A stretch of 64,000 bases of DNA. Source: Anderseniella sp039978075. Lineage in GTDB: Bacteria; Pseudomonadota; Alphaproteobacteria; Rhizobiales; Aestuariivirgaceae. The notes under the pieces were generated by a model, which was not told the DNA's origin, did no database searches, and saw only the letters and a program-made list of their open reading frames with translations. The stretch covers positions 620,001-684,000 of the forward strand of contig JBDWCA010000011.1 of assembly GCA_039978075.1 (NCBI GenBank), written 5' to 3'. Of this stretch, positions 32,701-41,530 are shown piece after piece; position 1 is the first letter of the stretch, and each line of letters begins with the position of its first letter. The position numbers and the translations under genes are program-made.

Positions 32701-35700
32701 CGTCTATGAGCTCGATAGTGGTCTGCGCTCTGGTATACCCGGTAATCTGCAGCAGGTCATCGGTATCAATGCCGTTGCCAATGTCCTGGATTGTGTCATG
32801 GCCATCGCCGGCGTTGTAAATATAAGTGTCGGTGCCTGCTCCTCCGTCGAGGAAATCATCCCCCAATCCACCGGACAGCGTATCCGCCAGATCTTCACCC
32901 CAGATCAGATCGTTACCGCCAAGTCCGTTAATGACACCTGACCCCGTGATGATATCAGCGCCTTCGGTAATCTGACCATCGACCAGACTTTGCGCGATGC
33001 TGACAGGTGTCCAGTTCGCGTCAAGAAACTCGTAGGTTTCAATCGAGTTGAATTTTTTCCCGGAAAGCGCGTTGAAGACGGTGATCTGATCCGTCGATCC
33101 TGCAAAGGTCAGGACGATGTCGTTGGTCCCTGCAGGCCGCGTGACGCTGACATCCGCCACGTTGTAGCCAATGACCAGTTTGTCGGCCAGGTCGAGGCCG
33201 GATCCGTTGTCCTGGATGGTATCGATGCCGTCGCCCGGATTGAAGATATAGGTATCGTTGCCCCAGCCGCCGTCGGAAGTGTCGTTACCGGCGCCACCGG
33301 TAATCGTGTCTTCTCCGCCGAGGCCAAAAATGGTGTCATTGCCGCCGCCTGCGTCAATCACATCGCTCCATACCTCAAACTCGCTGTCGATACCGTAAAT
33401 CGTATCGTCACCGGCAGTTTGCTGCTGTGTCACCAGGGTCGTCATGATGGCGTCCCAGCCGATACTGTCGACAACCTGTCCCTGCGCATCGGTGAATTCC
33501 AGTGTTTCGATGCGGTCGGACCAGATAACGTCAAAGATATAACTGTTGTAGCCGAGCAACTGGTTGACCAGCGTGATTGTCGAGCCGTCGGTCAGGGTGA
33601 CGAGCACATCGTTATCGGTCGGACCGAAACTGAAGCTCACATCGCTCGACGTGATCCCGGAACCGAACTGCAGCTTGTCTGCTGCGGTGGTGATGACGTC
33701 ATACTGATTGTCTTCAATGACGTCGTTGCCGTCGCCCAGATTGTAGACGTAGGTGTCACCATCATCGCCACCCGACAGGTTATCATTGCCGCCATTGCCA
33801 ACAAGCGTGTCGGCACTATGGTCGCCAATAAGGCTGTTATCGTTTTCATCTCCGGTGGTGACAACATCGAGAACGTCCTCCCAGGTGAGCACCGTGCCGT
33901 CACTGAATACAAATTGCTCCACGCGATCAAACCACGCGATGCCAAACAGGCCGAACAGGTCAACCCGCAGGCCATTGAACTGGTCGGCAATCCGTATCGT
34001 GTCGGACGCGCCGGCAACGGTCGGATCATCGTCTATCGAAATCAACAGGTCACGGGTGCCGTCTACGACACTGAAGGTCACATCGGCGGCTGTGATGCCT
34101 GCGCCGAAGACGAGATGATCATCGCTGCCCAGCGTCTGGCTGCCCGGCAGTATGTTCAGCAATATTTCCTGATAAAGCTGGTTGTCCTCGATTGTGTCGT
34201 GGCCGGAGCCGAACCCGAACTGATATATATCTCCGCTGTCGCCGCCGGACAGCCAGTCATCGCCGGCACTGGCACCGAACAGGTCCGCAGTGCCGAACCC
34301 GTAGGTTACGTCGTCACCGGACGTCGTATAGTCTTCGATCACCCATTGCTGCAGGGTGCCCCAGTCGATCGGTGCATCCTGATTGGATGCAAAAGCCTCA
34401 ATACGCTGATCAAGCGCATATTCATTGTCGTAGCCGTAGGTCGAATAGGCAAACTGTCCCACCAGTGTCAGTGAATCGTTCTCGGCACCCGGTGTCGTGA
34501 AGGTAATTGTCAGGTCATCGCTGTCGGAGATGCGGGTGAACTGCATGTCATCCAGTGACAGGCCATCGGTCAGCACCAGCAGGTCCTGGCGGTCATTGTA
34601 TGGGTTTAACATCTCATCTTCGATGATGTCGTGACCGCTGCCGAGGCCGAACACATACATGTCGCCGCCGTCGCCGCCACGCAGGGTGTCGTTGCCGGTG
34701 CCGCCGTTCAATTGATCATCGAACGCCGTACCGTCCAGAATGTCATCCTGGCCATCCACACCGCGGCCCACGGCTTCGCCGATTTCGACGGCCTCAAAAA
34801 TGCTGCCGTCGGCAAACTGGATGTCCTCAATTCCCCAGTTGGCTGATACCTGTCGGCCGGACTGGGCAAAATCCGGTGTGGTATACTGGTTTTGCACGGT
34901 GATGGTTTCACCGGTCGCTGTGACGGTTACCACAAGATCAACGCCGTTGCGCGCCATCGTTACGTCTTCCGGGTTGAGGTCGACCAGCCGCAGCCGGTCG
35001 CCCCACGGGGTGGCGCCGGGCTCGGCATCGATGATGGTGTCGTGACCTATGCTGCCTTGTTCGAAGATGTAGGCATCCTGGCCATTGCCGCCGGTGTAGG
35101 TTTCATCGGCCGATGTACCTACATAGACGTGCACGCCACCGTCTTCGGTGCGTGTGAAGGCGCCGTCCAGATAGATGTTGTCATAGCCAAGTCCGCCGAC
35201 CAGCTCTGCCAGGGACAATGTATCTGCACTGTCATGCGCACGCACAAGCTGGCCGATGACAAAGTCTGTACGCATGTCGATGCCGTCTGAGCGGTCCATG
35301 ATGGAGATGGCGGCAGCCAGGGCAGGGGCGAAATCGCCCTGCCAGGCTGTCAGCGCCTGGGCGGCATCAACGGGCAGGGCGGCAAAGAAGCTTAAGAAAG
35401 TGTCGGCCAGCGCATTGGTGCTGTCGGCCTCGAAGATATCCTTGTCCAGGTCATAGGAGATGCCGGAGAGGTAACCTGCATATTGTGCCTGGAAAAGCAG
35501 GCGTGCTGTTTGCGTGGCAACCGCTTCTTCCCAGACCGACTGCAGTTCACCGACATTGGTGTCCAGAACATCACCGGTGACTATGTCGCGTGGTGCCAGT
35601 TCCATGTCGGCTGCGGTTTCCAGGTAGGCCAGCTTGCGCAGGTCAAACCCTTCACTGCCCAGCGCCGCTGCGGCTTCAGCCGTAACTCCGGCCCATTCAT

Positions 35701-38700
35701 ACAGAATGCTTTCCACATCTGTTCGATAGGTCTGCCAGTTAAGTGTGCCGGCAAGCTGAGTAAAGTCGTCCACCTGCGTCAGCAGCGTGGCATTCAGTGT
35801 CATCTCGGTGCGCAGGTCCTTGATGTTGCCGAACCCGCGAATACTGGGCAACGCCAGGGCGGCCGCAGATATCGTGACATCACCCAGATACTTGCTGTCG
35901 ACCTGGTTGGCATCGAACCATACGTCTCCGGCAATCGAGGTGCTGCCGTCGGCAAAGGTGACGTCGGCCACTTCGCGGATTTCATTGCCGCCGGACAGGG
36001 TTACCTCTGGATCACGCCCGGTCAGGGAAATAGCCACGATGCCGTGCATCGCCAGGTCGTTCAGCTCTCCGGCATCAACAACACCGTTCTGGTTGAGGTC
36101 CTGCCAGATCAGGAGATCGCTGAACTGGGTATCAAGCGCATCGATGACACCATCGCCATTGCTGTCATAGACCGCCAGTGCGTCGAGCCCTGAGGTTTCC
36201 GCATCACCGAACAGTTCGCCAATGTCGTTGATCTGGCCATCGCCATTCAGGTCAATGGCCAGCAGGCCGTCGTCTTCGCGCACCCATCCGGTGCGTTCGC
36301 CGAACCCGTCGGCGTCCAGGTCGAAATAGACATCGCGCTGGTTTTGCCGGGTCAGGTCGAGGCCGTCCTTGTCCAGGTCAATCACCAGCGGATCGAAGTT
36401 TCCGGCGCGAACACCGAAACCCTGCTGCAGGGCGAGGTCGATAAAGCCCTTGAACCCGCGGCTGGATCCGTCCGCTTCGCGATAGTCGACCGAAAAGACG
36501 GTGATAAGGCCTGTACCGAGACCGGTATCAAGGTTCATCTCATAATCGGCGACACCGATTCTTCCACCTTTGCCCTGGCCCATTTCAGCAATAAGATAGC
36601 CGTCTGTGGTCATGCCATAGCGCATCCAGCTCATGAATTTTACATCGAGTGCAAACAGTGACCAGAACTCGGTAAACTTGCTGGCCAGCGTTGGAAAACC
36701 CATCAGAATTGCCGAGAACGGCTGCCAGTATGAGTAGCCGCTTTCCTGCCAGGAAAAGCTGACACCGCCAGTCAGGGAGAAAGAGCCGAAGTCGATCGTT
36801 TCCTGGTCCGTGGCATCTTCCACCAGAGAGTTTGAACCTAAATAGAAATGGTCATTTTCGGCACCACCATATATGTGCGTCTGCGCACCTGAAGTATAGA
36901 ACGTATCTTCGCCGTCTCCGCCCCTCAACTCGGCTGAGACATCATCAGCAAAGAAGAAGTCATTACCTCCGCCGCCGTCCACTTTGTATACGACAGGATC
37001 GGTTGGAAGGCTTGCACCGGAGTCACCTGATGAATTTGCAGCAGCCATAAGGGCCGCCATCGGATCATCGTCAGGGTTTCCACCATTGGCTGATGTCACC
37101 GAGATGACGTCACTGAAACCCGTCCCGATTAGCTCTTCGAAGTTGTGAAATTCAACTTGTTGATCAACAAAGCCTTTGCCTTCTTTTATGATTTCGCGCT
37201 GGTTTATACCGAGGACAGTATGCACTTGAGACAAAGAAAAATCATATCCGCCATATAGGCTAAACTGCCCTGAGTCCGGGTCCCGACCATAGTAAATCGG
37301 ACCGTCAAGGTTTGAGAAATCTATCTTGTCGCCTGTTAGATCCGAGCCCTGGATCCGTTCAATTGAGTGCAGGACGTCAGTCGTGCCGTAGCCGTCATTC
37401 AGGACGTTAATTATACGGTTTTCTGCGTCTATAGCCGAAATAGAAATAGTTAGTCCGGCAGGGCCGCCGTTGTACTTGGCGGTGTCAAAGCCATCATCCA
37501 AACCGTTTTCGCCGGGTGCGACAGTAACATCTCCGCCATCAATAAAGTCGTTGCCTTGACCTCCAGTGAGGACGTCATCATGTTTTCCACCACGAAGTGT
37601 GTCGTCACCCTGGCCGCCGAAGATAATGTCATCGCCTTCATTGCCCCAGACGATGTCATTACCTAATTGGCCGTCCAATATATCTTCACCGCCGTATCCG
37701 AAAATGGCGTCGTTGCCTTCACCAGAAGATATAATGTCATTTCCCCCGATTGTGAGTGTTGAGTCCGTGCCATTTAAGATGTCTCCGTTAGCAGTCGCGG
37801 CTGCTCTCCATACTGCTGCACCCTCAGGTAACGGATCAGCGATAGAATGGGGTTGAGTATCTCCATTAAAGGAATCTGTGTTTGTTTCAGTAAATTCGGC
37901 CGGGTTAATCGCACCCGCACCTGCGGGCCAAACCTTTGCCGTTATTATCTGTCGAATTGCGTCGAAAACTACTTCACCCAGCACCCCAGGCAGGGGCAAC
38001 CCAGCGTTTATCAAGCCCCGTATCGCCGCCTGACCCGCGATTGCGTAAGCATCATATTCATCTAGGCCAATTATTCCCTGCACCTTTCCGTCACTATCGA
38101 CGAACAAGTCATACCCATCGGGGCCAGGAATTTTCGTGTAGCCAGCAGCCAGCAAATCCGCTTCTGTCTTGCCAAAATTATCATAAACGAGGGTAGCCAA
38201 GAAAGCAGCAAGTGAGCCGGGTGACATTCCGTCAGACAACGCCTCATTTCGTGCGTAATCAAGCGCGTTCCCGACGGCTGCGAGTAATTCTGTTGGATCG
38301 GGAGTTCCCCCGCCCAACAAAATTGCGCCAACGCTAGTGTCCCACAAATAGTTGAGAAGTGCCCCTACGACGTTGGTCGCCTGAGATATCGGTTCAAGCA
38401 AATTCCCAGGAAAATACTGGATCTGGCTCTGGCTACTCCACGCGTCTTCCGCACTGGTATAAAACTTGAGGTCATCGACAACACCGGGTCCATTATCTTC
38501 AGTAATGTTGTCCTTAATGGCTTTAAAACCACTTTCCGCGACAAGTTGTGACAGCTTGTAGATGCCAGCATACTCTGGTGATGCTCCTGAACCCGGACCA
38601 TACCACTCCTGCAGCAGCCTGTTCGCGGCGAATGCGGCACCTCCCACCGGCCCCGAGAACGTTGCCACTCTCGCTTGCAGGGCAGCCTCGTCGCTACCGG

Positions 38701-38821
38701 TCATGGCAGAGTACACCATATAAAAACCTCCTCGATCGTGTGAATCGAGCAAGGTCTCCATGAGGGTTAATTCTTCCGAAGTTAATGAAATAATTAGATC
38801 GTCTGTAATGTTTAAAGACAT
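29747..38821 (-). CDS. Giant secreted RTX-type calcium-binding repeat protein
   Basis: Protein of about 3,024 residues. Order: an N-terminal region of about 290 residues I do not recognise; a block of Ca-binding nonapeptides (GGxGxDxU type) near 380-450; a Ca/EF-hand-like stretch near 810-920 with DLDKDGLD, DLNGDGQIND, DSNGDGVIDA and DLNQNGVVDAGEL loops; then 13 modules, each with nonapeptides, a YxFxxGDGxDTIxD line and an LxFTGTxDxITL/EFADG strand set. The C-terminus ends DDVFIFV, a type I secretion-like tail. There is no Sec signal. Adhesin, S-layer or matrix roles are common for such proteins; none is proven. ATG 38821 has AGGTGAT upstream; the frame extends 23 codons further into AT-rich DNA. 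Confidence 0.9.
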   Translation of the reverse strand: MSLNITDDLIISLTSEELTLMETLLDSHDRGGFYMVYSAMTGSDEAALQARVATFSGPVGGAAFAANRLLQEWYGPGSGASPEYAGIYKLSQLVAESGFKAIKDNITEDNGPGVVDDLKFYTSAEDAWSSQSQIQYFPGNLLEPISQATNVVGALLNYLWDTSVGAILLGGGTPDPTELLAAVGNALDYARNEALSDGMSPGSLAAFLATLVYDNFGKTEADLLAAGYTKIPGPDGYDLFVDSDGKVQGIIGLDEYDAYAIAGQAAIRGLINAGLPLPGVLGEVVFDAIRQIITAKVWPAGAGAINPAEFTETNTDSFNGDTQPHSIADPLPEGAAVWRAAATANGDILNGTDSTLTIGGNDIISSGEGNDAIFGYGGEDILDGQLGNDIVWGNEGDDIIFGGQGDDTLRGGKHDDVLTGGQGNDFIDGGDVTVAPGENGLDDGFDTAKYNGGPAGLTISISAIDAENRIINVLNDGYGTTDVLHSIERIQGSDLTGDKIDFSNLDGPIYYGRDPDSGQFSLYGGYDFSLSQVHTVLGINQREIIKEGKGFVDQQVEFHNFEELIGTGFSDVISVTSANGGNPDDDPMAALMAAANSSGDSGASLPTDPVVYKVDGGGGNDFFFADDVSAELRGGDGEDTFYTSGAQTHIYGGAENDHFYLGSNSLVEDATDQETIDFGSFSLTGGVSFSWQESGYSYWQPFSAILMGFPTLASKFTEFWSLFALDVKFMSWMRYGMTTDGYLIAEMGQGKGGRIGVADYEMNLDTGLGTGLITVFSVDYREADGSSRGFKGFIDLALQQGFGVRAGNFDPLVIDLDKDGLDLTRQNQRDVYFDLDADGFGERTGWVREDDGLLAIDLNGDGQINDIGELFGDAETSGLDALAVYDSNGDGVIDALDTQFSDLLIWQDLNQNGVVDAGELNDLAMHGIVAISLTGRDPEVTLSGGNEIREVADVTFADGSTSIAGDVWFDANQVDSKYLGDVTISAAALALPSIRGFGNIKDLRTEMTLNATLLTQVDDFTQLAGTLNWQTYRTDVESILYEWAGVTAEAAAALGSEGFDLRKLAYLETAADMELAPRDIVTGDVLDTNVGELQSVWEEAVATQTARLLFQAQYAGYLSGISYDLDKDIFEADSTNALADTFLSFFAALPVDAAQALTAWQGDFAPALAAAISIMDRSDGIDMRTDFVIGQLVRAHDSADTLSLAELVGGLGYDNIYLDGAFTRTEDGGVHVYVGTSADETYTGGNGQDAYIFEQGSIGHDTIIDAEPGATPWGDRLRLVDLNPEDVTMARNGVDLVVTVTATGETITVQNQYTTPDFAQSGRQVSANWGIEDIQFADGSIFEAVEIGEAVGRGVDGQDDILDGTAFDDQLNGGTGNDTLRGGDGGDMYVFGLGSGHDIIEDEMLNPYNDRQDLLVLTDGLSLDDMQFTRISDSDDLTITFTTPGAENDSLTLVGQFAYSTYGYDNEYALDQRIEAFASNQDAPIDWGTLQQWVIEDYTTSGDDVTYGFGTADLFGASAGDDWLSGGDSGDIYQFGFGSGHDTIEDNQLYQEILLNILPGSQTLGSDDHLVFGAGITAADVTFSVVDGTRDLLISIDDDPTVAGASDTIRIADQFNGLRVDLFGLFGIAWFDRVEQFVFSDGTVLTWEDVLDVVTTGDENDNSLIGDHSADTLVGNGGNDNLSGGDDGDTYVYNLGDGNDVIEDNQYDVITTAADKLQFGSGITSSDVSFSFGPTDNDVLVTLTDGSTITLVNQLLGYNSYIFDVIWSDRIETLEFTDAQGQVVDSIGWDAIMTTLVTQQQTAGDDTIYGIDSEFEVWSDVIDAGGGNDTIFGLGGEDTITGGAGNDTSDGGWGNDTYIFNPGDGIDTIQDNGSGLDLADKLVIGYNVADVSVTRPAGTNDIVLTFAGSTDQITVFNALSGKKFNSIETYEFLDANWTPVSIAQSLVDGQITEGADIITGSGVINGLGGNDLIWGEDLADTLSGGLGDDFLDGGAGTDTYIYNAGDGHDTIQDIGNGIDTDDLLQITGYTRAQTTIELIDGLNQIDLVFTGTGDRISLIDPLASGSSFRGINLIEFVDEGVTWNTADLSALAVAAQATSGDDQIIGSSVADIIDGGAGDDDIAAGDGQDDLSGGAGNDQLDGGTNNDTYRFGQGDGQDTITETGNGLDSADKLIISDYLSNQTIVQRVAGTENILLTFAGSTDSITLVRGLTGNYLNQIESYEFEADGTIWTPSDLAAEILLREVTAGDDDVQGFDTADIITAGAGNDSIHGLGGADLLSGDVGDDFIDGGEGTDTYLYNLGDGHDTIHDQGNGLDTDDILKISGYTSAQTTVEIVNGMNQIDLVFNGTGDRISLIDPLASAPSFRGINLIEFVDEGVTWDVSDIGAAVMAAQSTSGDDVIVGSAVNDIISGGLGNDTIDGSEGDDTYIFNLGDGHDTIADNGNGLDGDDRLIINGYLMEDVIATGIGGNDVELTFAGTSDKITLVNALANGVFQTIDYYEFVDGGTTTVWTKQDLADAVAGNVPPGGTVVTHPGTAAAETINGTSGDDVINGLAGDDTLAGKAGDDTYLYASGDGNDIIDDSGYATGDVLKLTNLNAADIELSKSGNHLLITTLAAGQVITDNYHFLSATSLNRGIDTIEFADGSSWDYATINANAWIRGTSGNETLTGSNLFDETLQGYAGDDTMQGRNGADTYIYASGDGNDIINDDVYVAGDVLKLTDLNAADIELSKSGFNMLITDLTTGQVITDNYHFLSATSLNRGIDTIQFADGSSWDYATINANAWIRGTSGNDTLNGSNLFDETLLGYAGDDTLQGGNGADTYIYASGDGNDTIKDDVYVAGDVLKLTDLNAVDIALSKSGFHMLLTDVTTSQVITDHFHFLSTTSLNRGIDTIQFADGSSWDYDTINAVARIETTALADTASGTTGDDVIIGLGGNDTLTGLAGADTFVFAAGDGTDTISDFSVADTDRIDVSAYGLASNADFTGFSFDGTDTVVDFNGTDQVTVAGVNLTTQPNPDDVFIFV
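30090..31230 (-). repeat. Three 381-bp tandem repeats inside the RTX gene
   Basis: Near-identical copies with equivalent points at 30121, 30502 and 30883, exactly 381 bases (127 codons) apart. Each encodes one module with the sequence TSLNRGIDTI and ADGSSWDY. They are the most alike of the modules, which points to recent duplication. Outer limits are approximate. Confidence 0.8.
31590..32862 (-). repeat. Two related RTX modules 897 bp apart
   Basis: The segments near 31590-31965 and 32487-32862 encode closely similar modules (both contain QIDLVF, GTGDRISLIDPLAS and FRGINLIEFVDEGVTW). Another module type lies between them, so the duplicated unit was probably a two-module block. Limits are approximate. 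Confidence 0.6.
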
Positions 38822-39808
38822 GAGATCACCTGACATTTTGAAGAATATCGAAATAATTGTGAATATTGAAAAATATGCTATTTTTATCAAGTAATAAATA
38901 TTAGGTTATTTTATGACGCAAAAATAAAAATAAGAAAATGTAGAAAAATATAGAAAAAGCAGGTTTTAGTTTGTTTTAGAGTCACTACGCGAGTTGGTTC
39001 AAAATGTTCAATTCTTGACAAATTCAAATTTAAAATTGTTGTAAATTAAAAGTCTCCCTATTTACGTCAATTGTTATTGACGCATTGGGTTTGAGCTCGT
39101 TTTTGAATGCAAAAACTTGCGAGTCTTGCTCCCTAGTTAACGGCTCTGGAGTAATCGTCAGCATTAAACGATGTCGGGTCAAGGGAGAATTTGAAATTTC
39201 TACTGTTTTGGCAAAAAAATAAGCTGAAATATCTAGGAATTATGTTTTCTGCGAAATGTTTAGCTCCAATCAACCGGAAAAACTCAATCAAAGCGTGAGT
39301 TTGGTTAGGTTGTGCAATCTATGGTGGATTTTCCTCGCGTGGGAGTGTGTGTTCTAGTTCATTGCCAATCATCAATTCAGTCTTATGCTAATCGATATCT
39401 GTGTTTTGTTGAGTGCTTGAAAATTATCGCATGGTATCACTGCCCCGAATACAAATCTGGCAGCGCGATCAATTGTTGTGCCTCATGTTGGCCGTGGGGT
39501 GCTTCGTTCCGAAGCTATCCGAAGCAACTGACCACAAGATCGTTTGGATTTATGTTGATTGGCTTTGCAAAGTCCGAACCGGGCATAATGATGCGGTTCA
39601 ACTTTCCGGAAGCGATAATTATTGAATATCCGCAGCCAAGGAACATCGCTGTCACCATCGACGTTGCAACTGGAGCCACGAAAGTTGGCTTGCATTTTCC
39701 TGATGACACAGGCTGCGACCGTAATAGGTATAAATCTTGAACCTTCCTCACGTCGCTTTTCCGTCCCAGTACAGAAGTCGTCGTCGTCATGTGTTCGCGG
39801 ACGAAGTG

Positions 39809-39836
39809 ATTGATCACAGGGACTTATGTGATCAAT
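39809..39836. promoter_or_regulatory. 9-bp inverted repeat ATTGATCAC-N10-GTGATCAAT
   Basis: Perfect dyad with a 10-base spacer in the gene-free region. The inner TTGATC/GATCAA halves recall CRP/FNR-type sites, but the spacing is too wide for a classical one. It has no T tract, so an operator or a cruciform is likelier than a terminator. Confidence 0.35.
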
Positions 39837-40031
39837 GAGTGCTATCTCCGCCTGCTTGTCTCACAAGACTTTGCCGGGACCATTGTTGGCGCGCCCGGGA
39901 GATTTCGTGTCTGTCCACCAACTGCGTAAATTGTTCTGAACAAAGACTTTAGAGGTTGAGTTATCCATTCAAACGGCTCTTTAGGGGGCTCCGCGTTCCC
40001 TCATATATGCGTGACGCCACCAGATTGTCAC

Positions 40032-40098
40032 AAAAGAACGACTTGTTCTTTTTAACGAACAGTTCTATATGTCATTCCAGTTGATCGTTTTAACGAAC
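40032..40098 (+). promoter_or_regulatory. Likely promoter and operator array of the cysG operon
   Basis: A possible sigma-70 promoter, TTGTTC (40043-40048) and TATATG (40066-40071) with a 17-base spacer, is overlaid by repeated GAAC/GTTC half-sites: a perfect 8-bp dyad AAAAGAAC-N5-GTTCTTTT (40032-40052), GAAC at 40057, GTTC at 40062, and a second TTTTAACGAAC copy at 40088-40098 with the dyad TCGTTTTAACGA. This looks like a binding site for a repressor or activator of sulfur genes. Confidence 0.5.
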
Positions 40099-40117
40099 GG
40101 ACTGGAGTGACCTGACC

Positions 40118-41530
40118 ATGCGCTACTACCCGGTGTTTCTGGACCTTGAAGCAAAGACCGTCGTCATTGTCGGTGGCGGGGCGGAGGCTGCGCAGAAGTT
40201 GCGGCTTATGGCCAAGACACCGGCGCGGATTGTCGTCATCACGCCCTTTGCAGAGCGTGAGCTCTCCACCGAGATTGATGTAGCCGGCGCCTGTCTTTTG
40301 TCGCGTGAGTTTGATGCTGATGACCTTCACGGTGCTGCACTGGTGTTTGCCTGCGGTCTCGACGACGCCGATGAGGCCCTGGTTCATGCCGCAGCGACCG
40401 AGCGCAACATACCGGTCAATGTGGTCGACAGGCAGGACAAGTGCTCGTTCCTGACGCCATCCATCGTGGATCGCGGCTCGCTGACCATTGCCATCGGTAC
40501 CGAGGGTGCAGCCCCGGTTCTGGGGCAGGGCATCAAGGCCCACCTGGAAGCCATGCTGCCGCCATCTATCGGCGCGCTTGTGGACAAGGCTTCTAGCTTG
40601 CGGCCACGGGTGGCCCGTGCTTTGGACAAGGGCAGTCCGCGTCGTGATTTCTGGCGCTCTTTCTTCTTTGGCGGCATCCGGACCGCGTTCGAGCGTGATC
40701 CTGACACCGCCTTCCAGACATCTGTGGATGAAGCGCTGTCCGGTGATCAGGGCGAGATAACCGGTTCGGTCTCTCTTGTTGGTGCCGGTCCCGGTGATGC
40801 CGACCTGTTGACCCTGAAAGCCCAGCGCCGCCTGTTGGATGCAGATGTGATTGTCTATGACCGTCTCGTCGGACCCGGCATTCTGGAATACGCGCGCCGG
40901 GATGCGGAACGCATCGATGTGGGCAAGGCACCCGGCAAGCTGTCGGTCAGCCAGGCCCGCATCAACGAAATCCTGATTGAACATGCCAACGCGGGAAAAC
41001 GCGTGGTGCGCCTGAAAGGCGGCGATCCGTACGTGTTCGGCCGCGGCGGCGAAGAACAGGCAGCCCTTGTTGCAGCCGGTATTCCGGTTGACGTGGTGCC
41101 GGGCATCACGGCAGCCGTGGCATGCGCCGCTGCCATCCGCCTGCCGCTCACCTGGCGCGGTGAAAACCGCAGCTTCACAGTGCTGACCGGTACTGCCGGT
41201 GACGGCGCTGCAGACCATGACTGGATCGCCCTGGCCAAACCCGGTGCTGCGTTCTCCATCTATATGGGCGTGCGTCAGGCAGGCCACATCCAGCGCCAGT
41301 TGCTCGACGCGGGCATTGCCGAAGACACACCTGTCGTGGTGGTCGAAAACGGCACCCGTGCTGACCAGAAGACAGCAGTGGGCACCATTGCCACGCTGAC
41401 CAGAACACTGGCCCTGGGCGCCATCAAGGGCCCGGCCATCATCTATGTCGGTCTCGACCCGGCGCGTTCCGACGTTCTGGACGCGCAAATCGAAACACAG
41501 GCCGCAGCAGAAGAAAGGATCGCGTCATGA
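40118..41530 (+). CDS. cysG: CysG, siroheme synthase
   Basis: Trifunctional enzyme of 470 residues that makes siroheme, the cofactor of sulfite reductase. The N-terminal part is a precorrin-2 dehydrogenase/ferrochelatase with the NAD motif VVIVGGGAEAAQK. The C-terminal part, from about residue 217, is the uroporphyrinogen-III methyltransferase with SLVGAGPGDADLLT, VVRLKGGDPYVFGRGGEE and VVPGITAAVA. It is first in a cys operon, and its stop overlaps the next start by 4 bases. Confidence 0.96.
   Translation: MRYYPVFLDLEAKTVVIVGGGAEAAQKLRLMAKTPARIVVITPFAERELSTEIDVAGACLLSREFDADDLHGAALVFACGLDDADEALVHAAATERNIPVNVVDRQDKCSFLTPSIVDRGSLTIAIGTEGAAPVLGQGIKAHLEAMLPPSIGALVDKASSLRPRVARALDKGSPRRDFWRSFFFGGIRTAFERDPDTAFQTSVDEALSGDQGEITGSVSLVGAGPGDADLLTLKAQRRLLDADVIVYDRLVGPGILEYARRDAERIDVGKAPGKLSVSQARINEILIEHANAGKRVVRLKGGDPYVFGRGGEEQAALVAAGIPVDVVPGITAAVACAAAIRLPLTWRGENRSFTVLTGTAGDGAADHDWIALAKPGAAFSIYMGVRQAGHIQRQLLDAGIAEDTPVVVVENGTRADQKTAVGTIATLTRTLALGAIKGPAIIYVGLDPARSDVLDAQIETQAAAEERIAS

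Larger units (their letters stand above)
38822..40117. other. AT-rich gene-free region upstream of the RTX gene
   Basis: About 1.3 kb with no supported gene. The part from 38822 to about 39300 is strongly AT-rich, with A/T runs that are unlike the rest of the window. The part from 39300 to 39820 has mixed composition and short open frames on both strands (such as 39312-39740) without ribosome sites, family motifs or typical codon use. It probably carries the RTX promoter and leader on one side and the cysG control region on the other. Confidence 0.6.

Noticed and set aside
32990..34474. Open frame of 494 codons on the plus strand inside the RTX gene
   Set aside because: It is antisense to the periodic, domain-rich minus-strand frame and has no ribosome site or family motif; long antisense frames arise from the repeat and codon pattern.
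38822..38890. N-terminal extension of the RTX protein from 38890
   Set aside because: The extra 23 codons are in AT-rich leader sequence and look like a chance hydrophobic stretch; ATG 38821 has the better ribosome site.
39312..39740. Open frame of 142 codons in the gene-free region
   Set aside because: Cysteine- and tryptophan-rich mix with no ribosome site, no motif, and competing frames on both strands; treated as noncoding.
40052..41488. Open frame of 478 codons on the minus strand over cysG
   Set aside because: It shadows the clear cysG gene, has no motifs, and reads into the cysG promoter.
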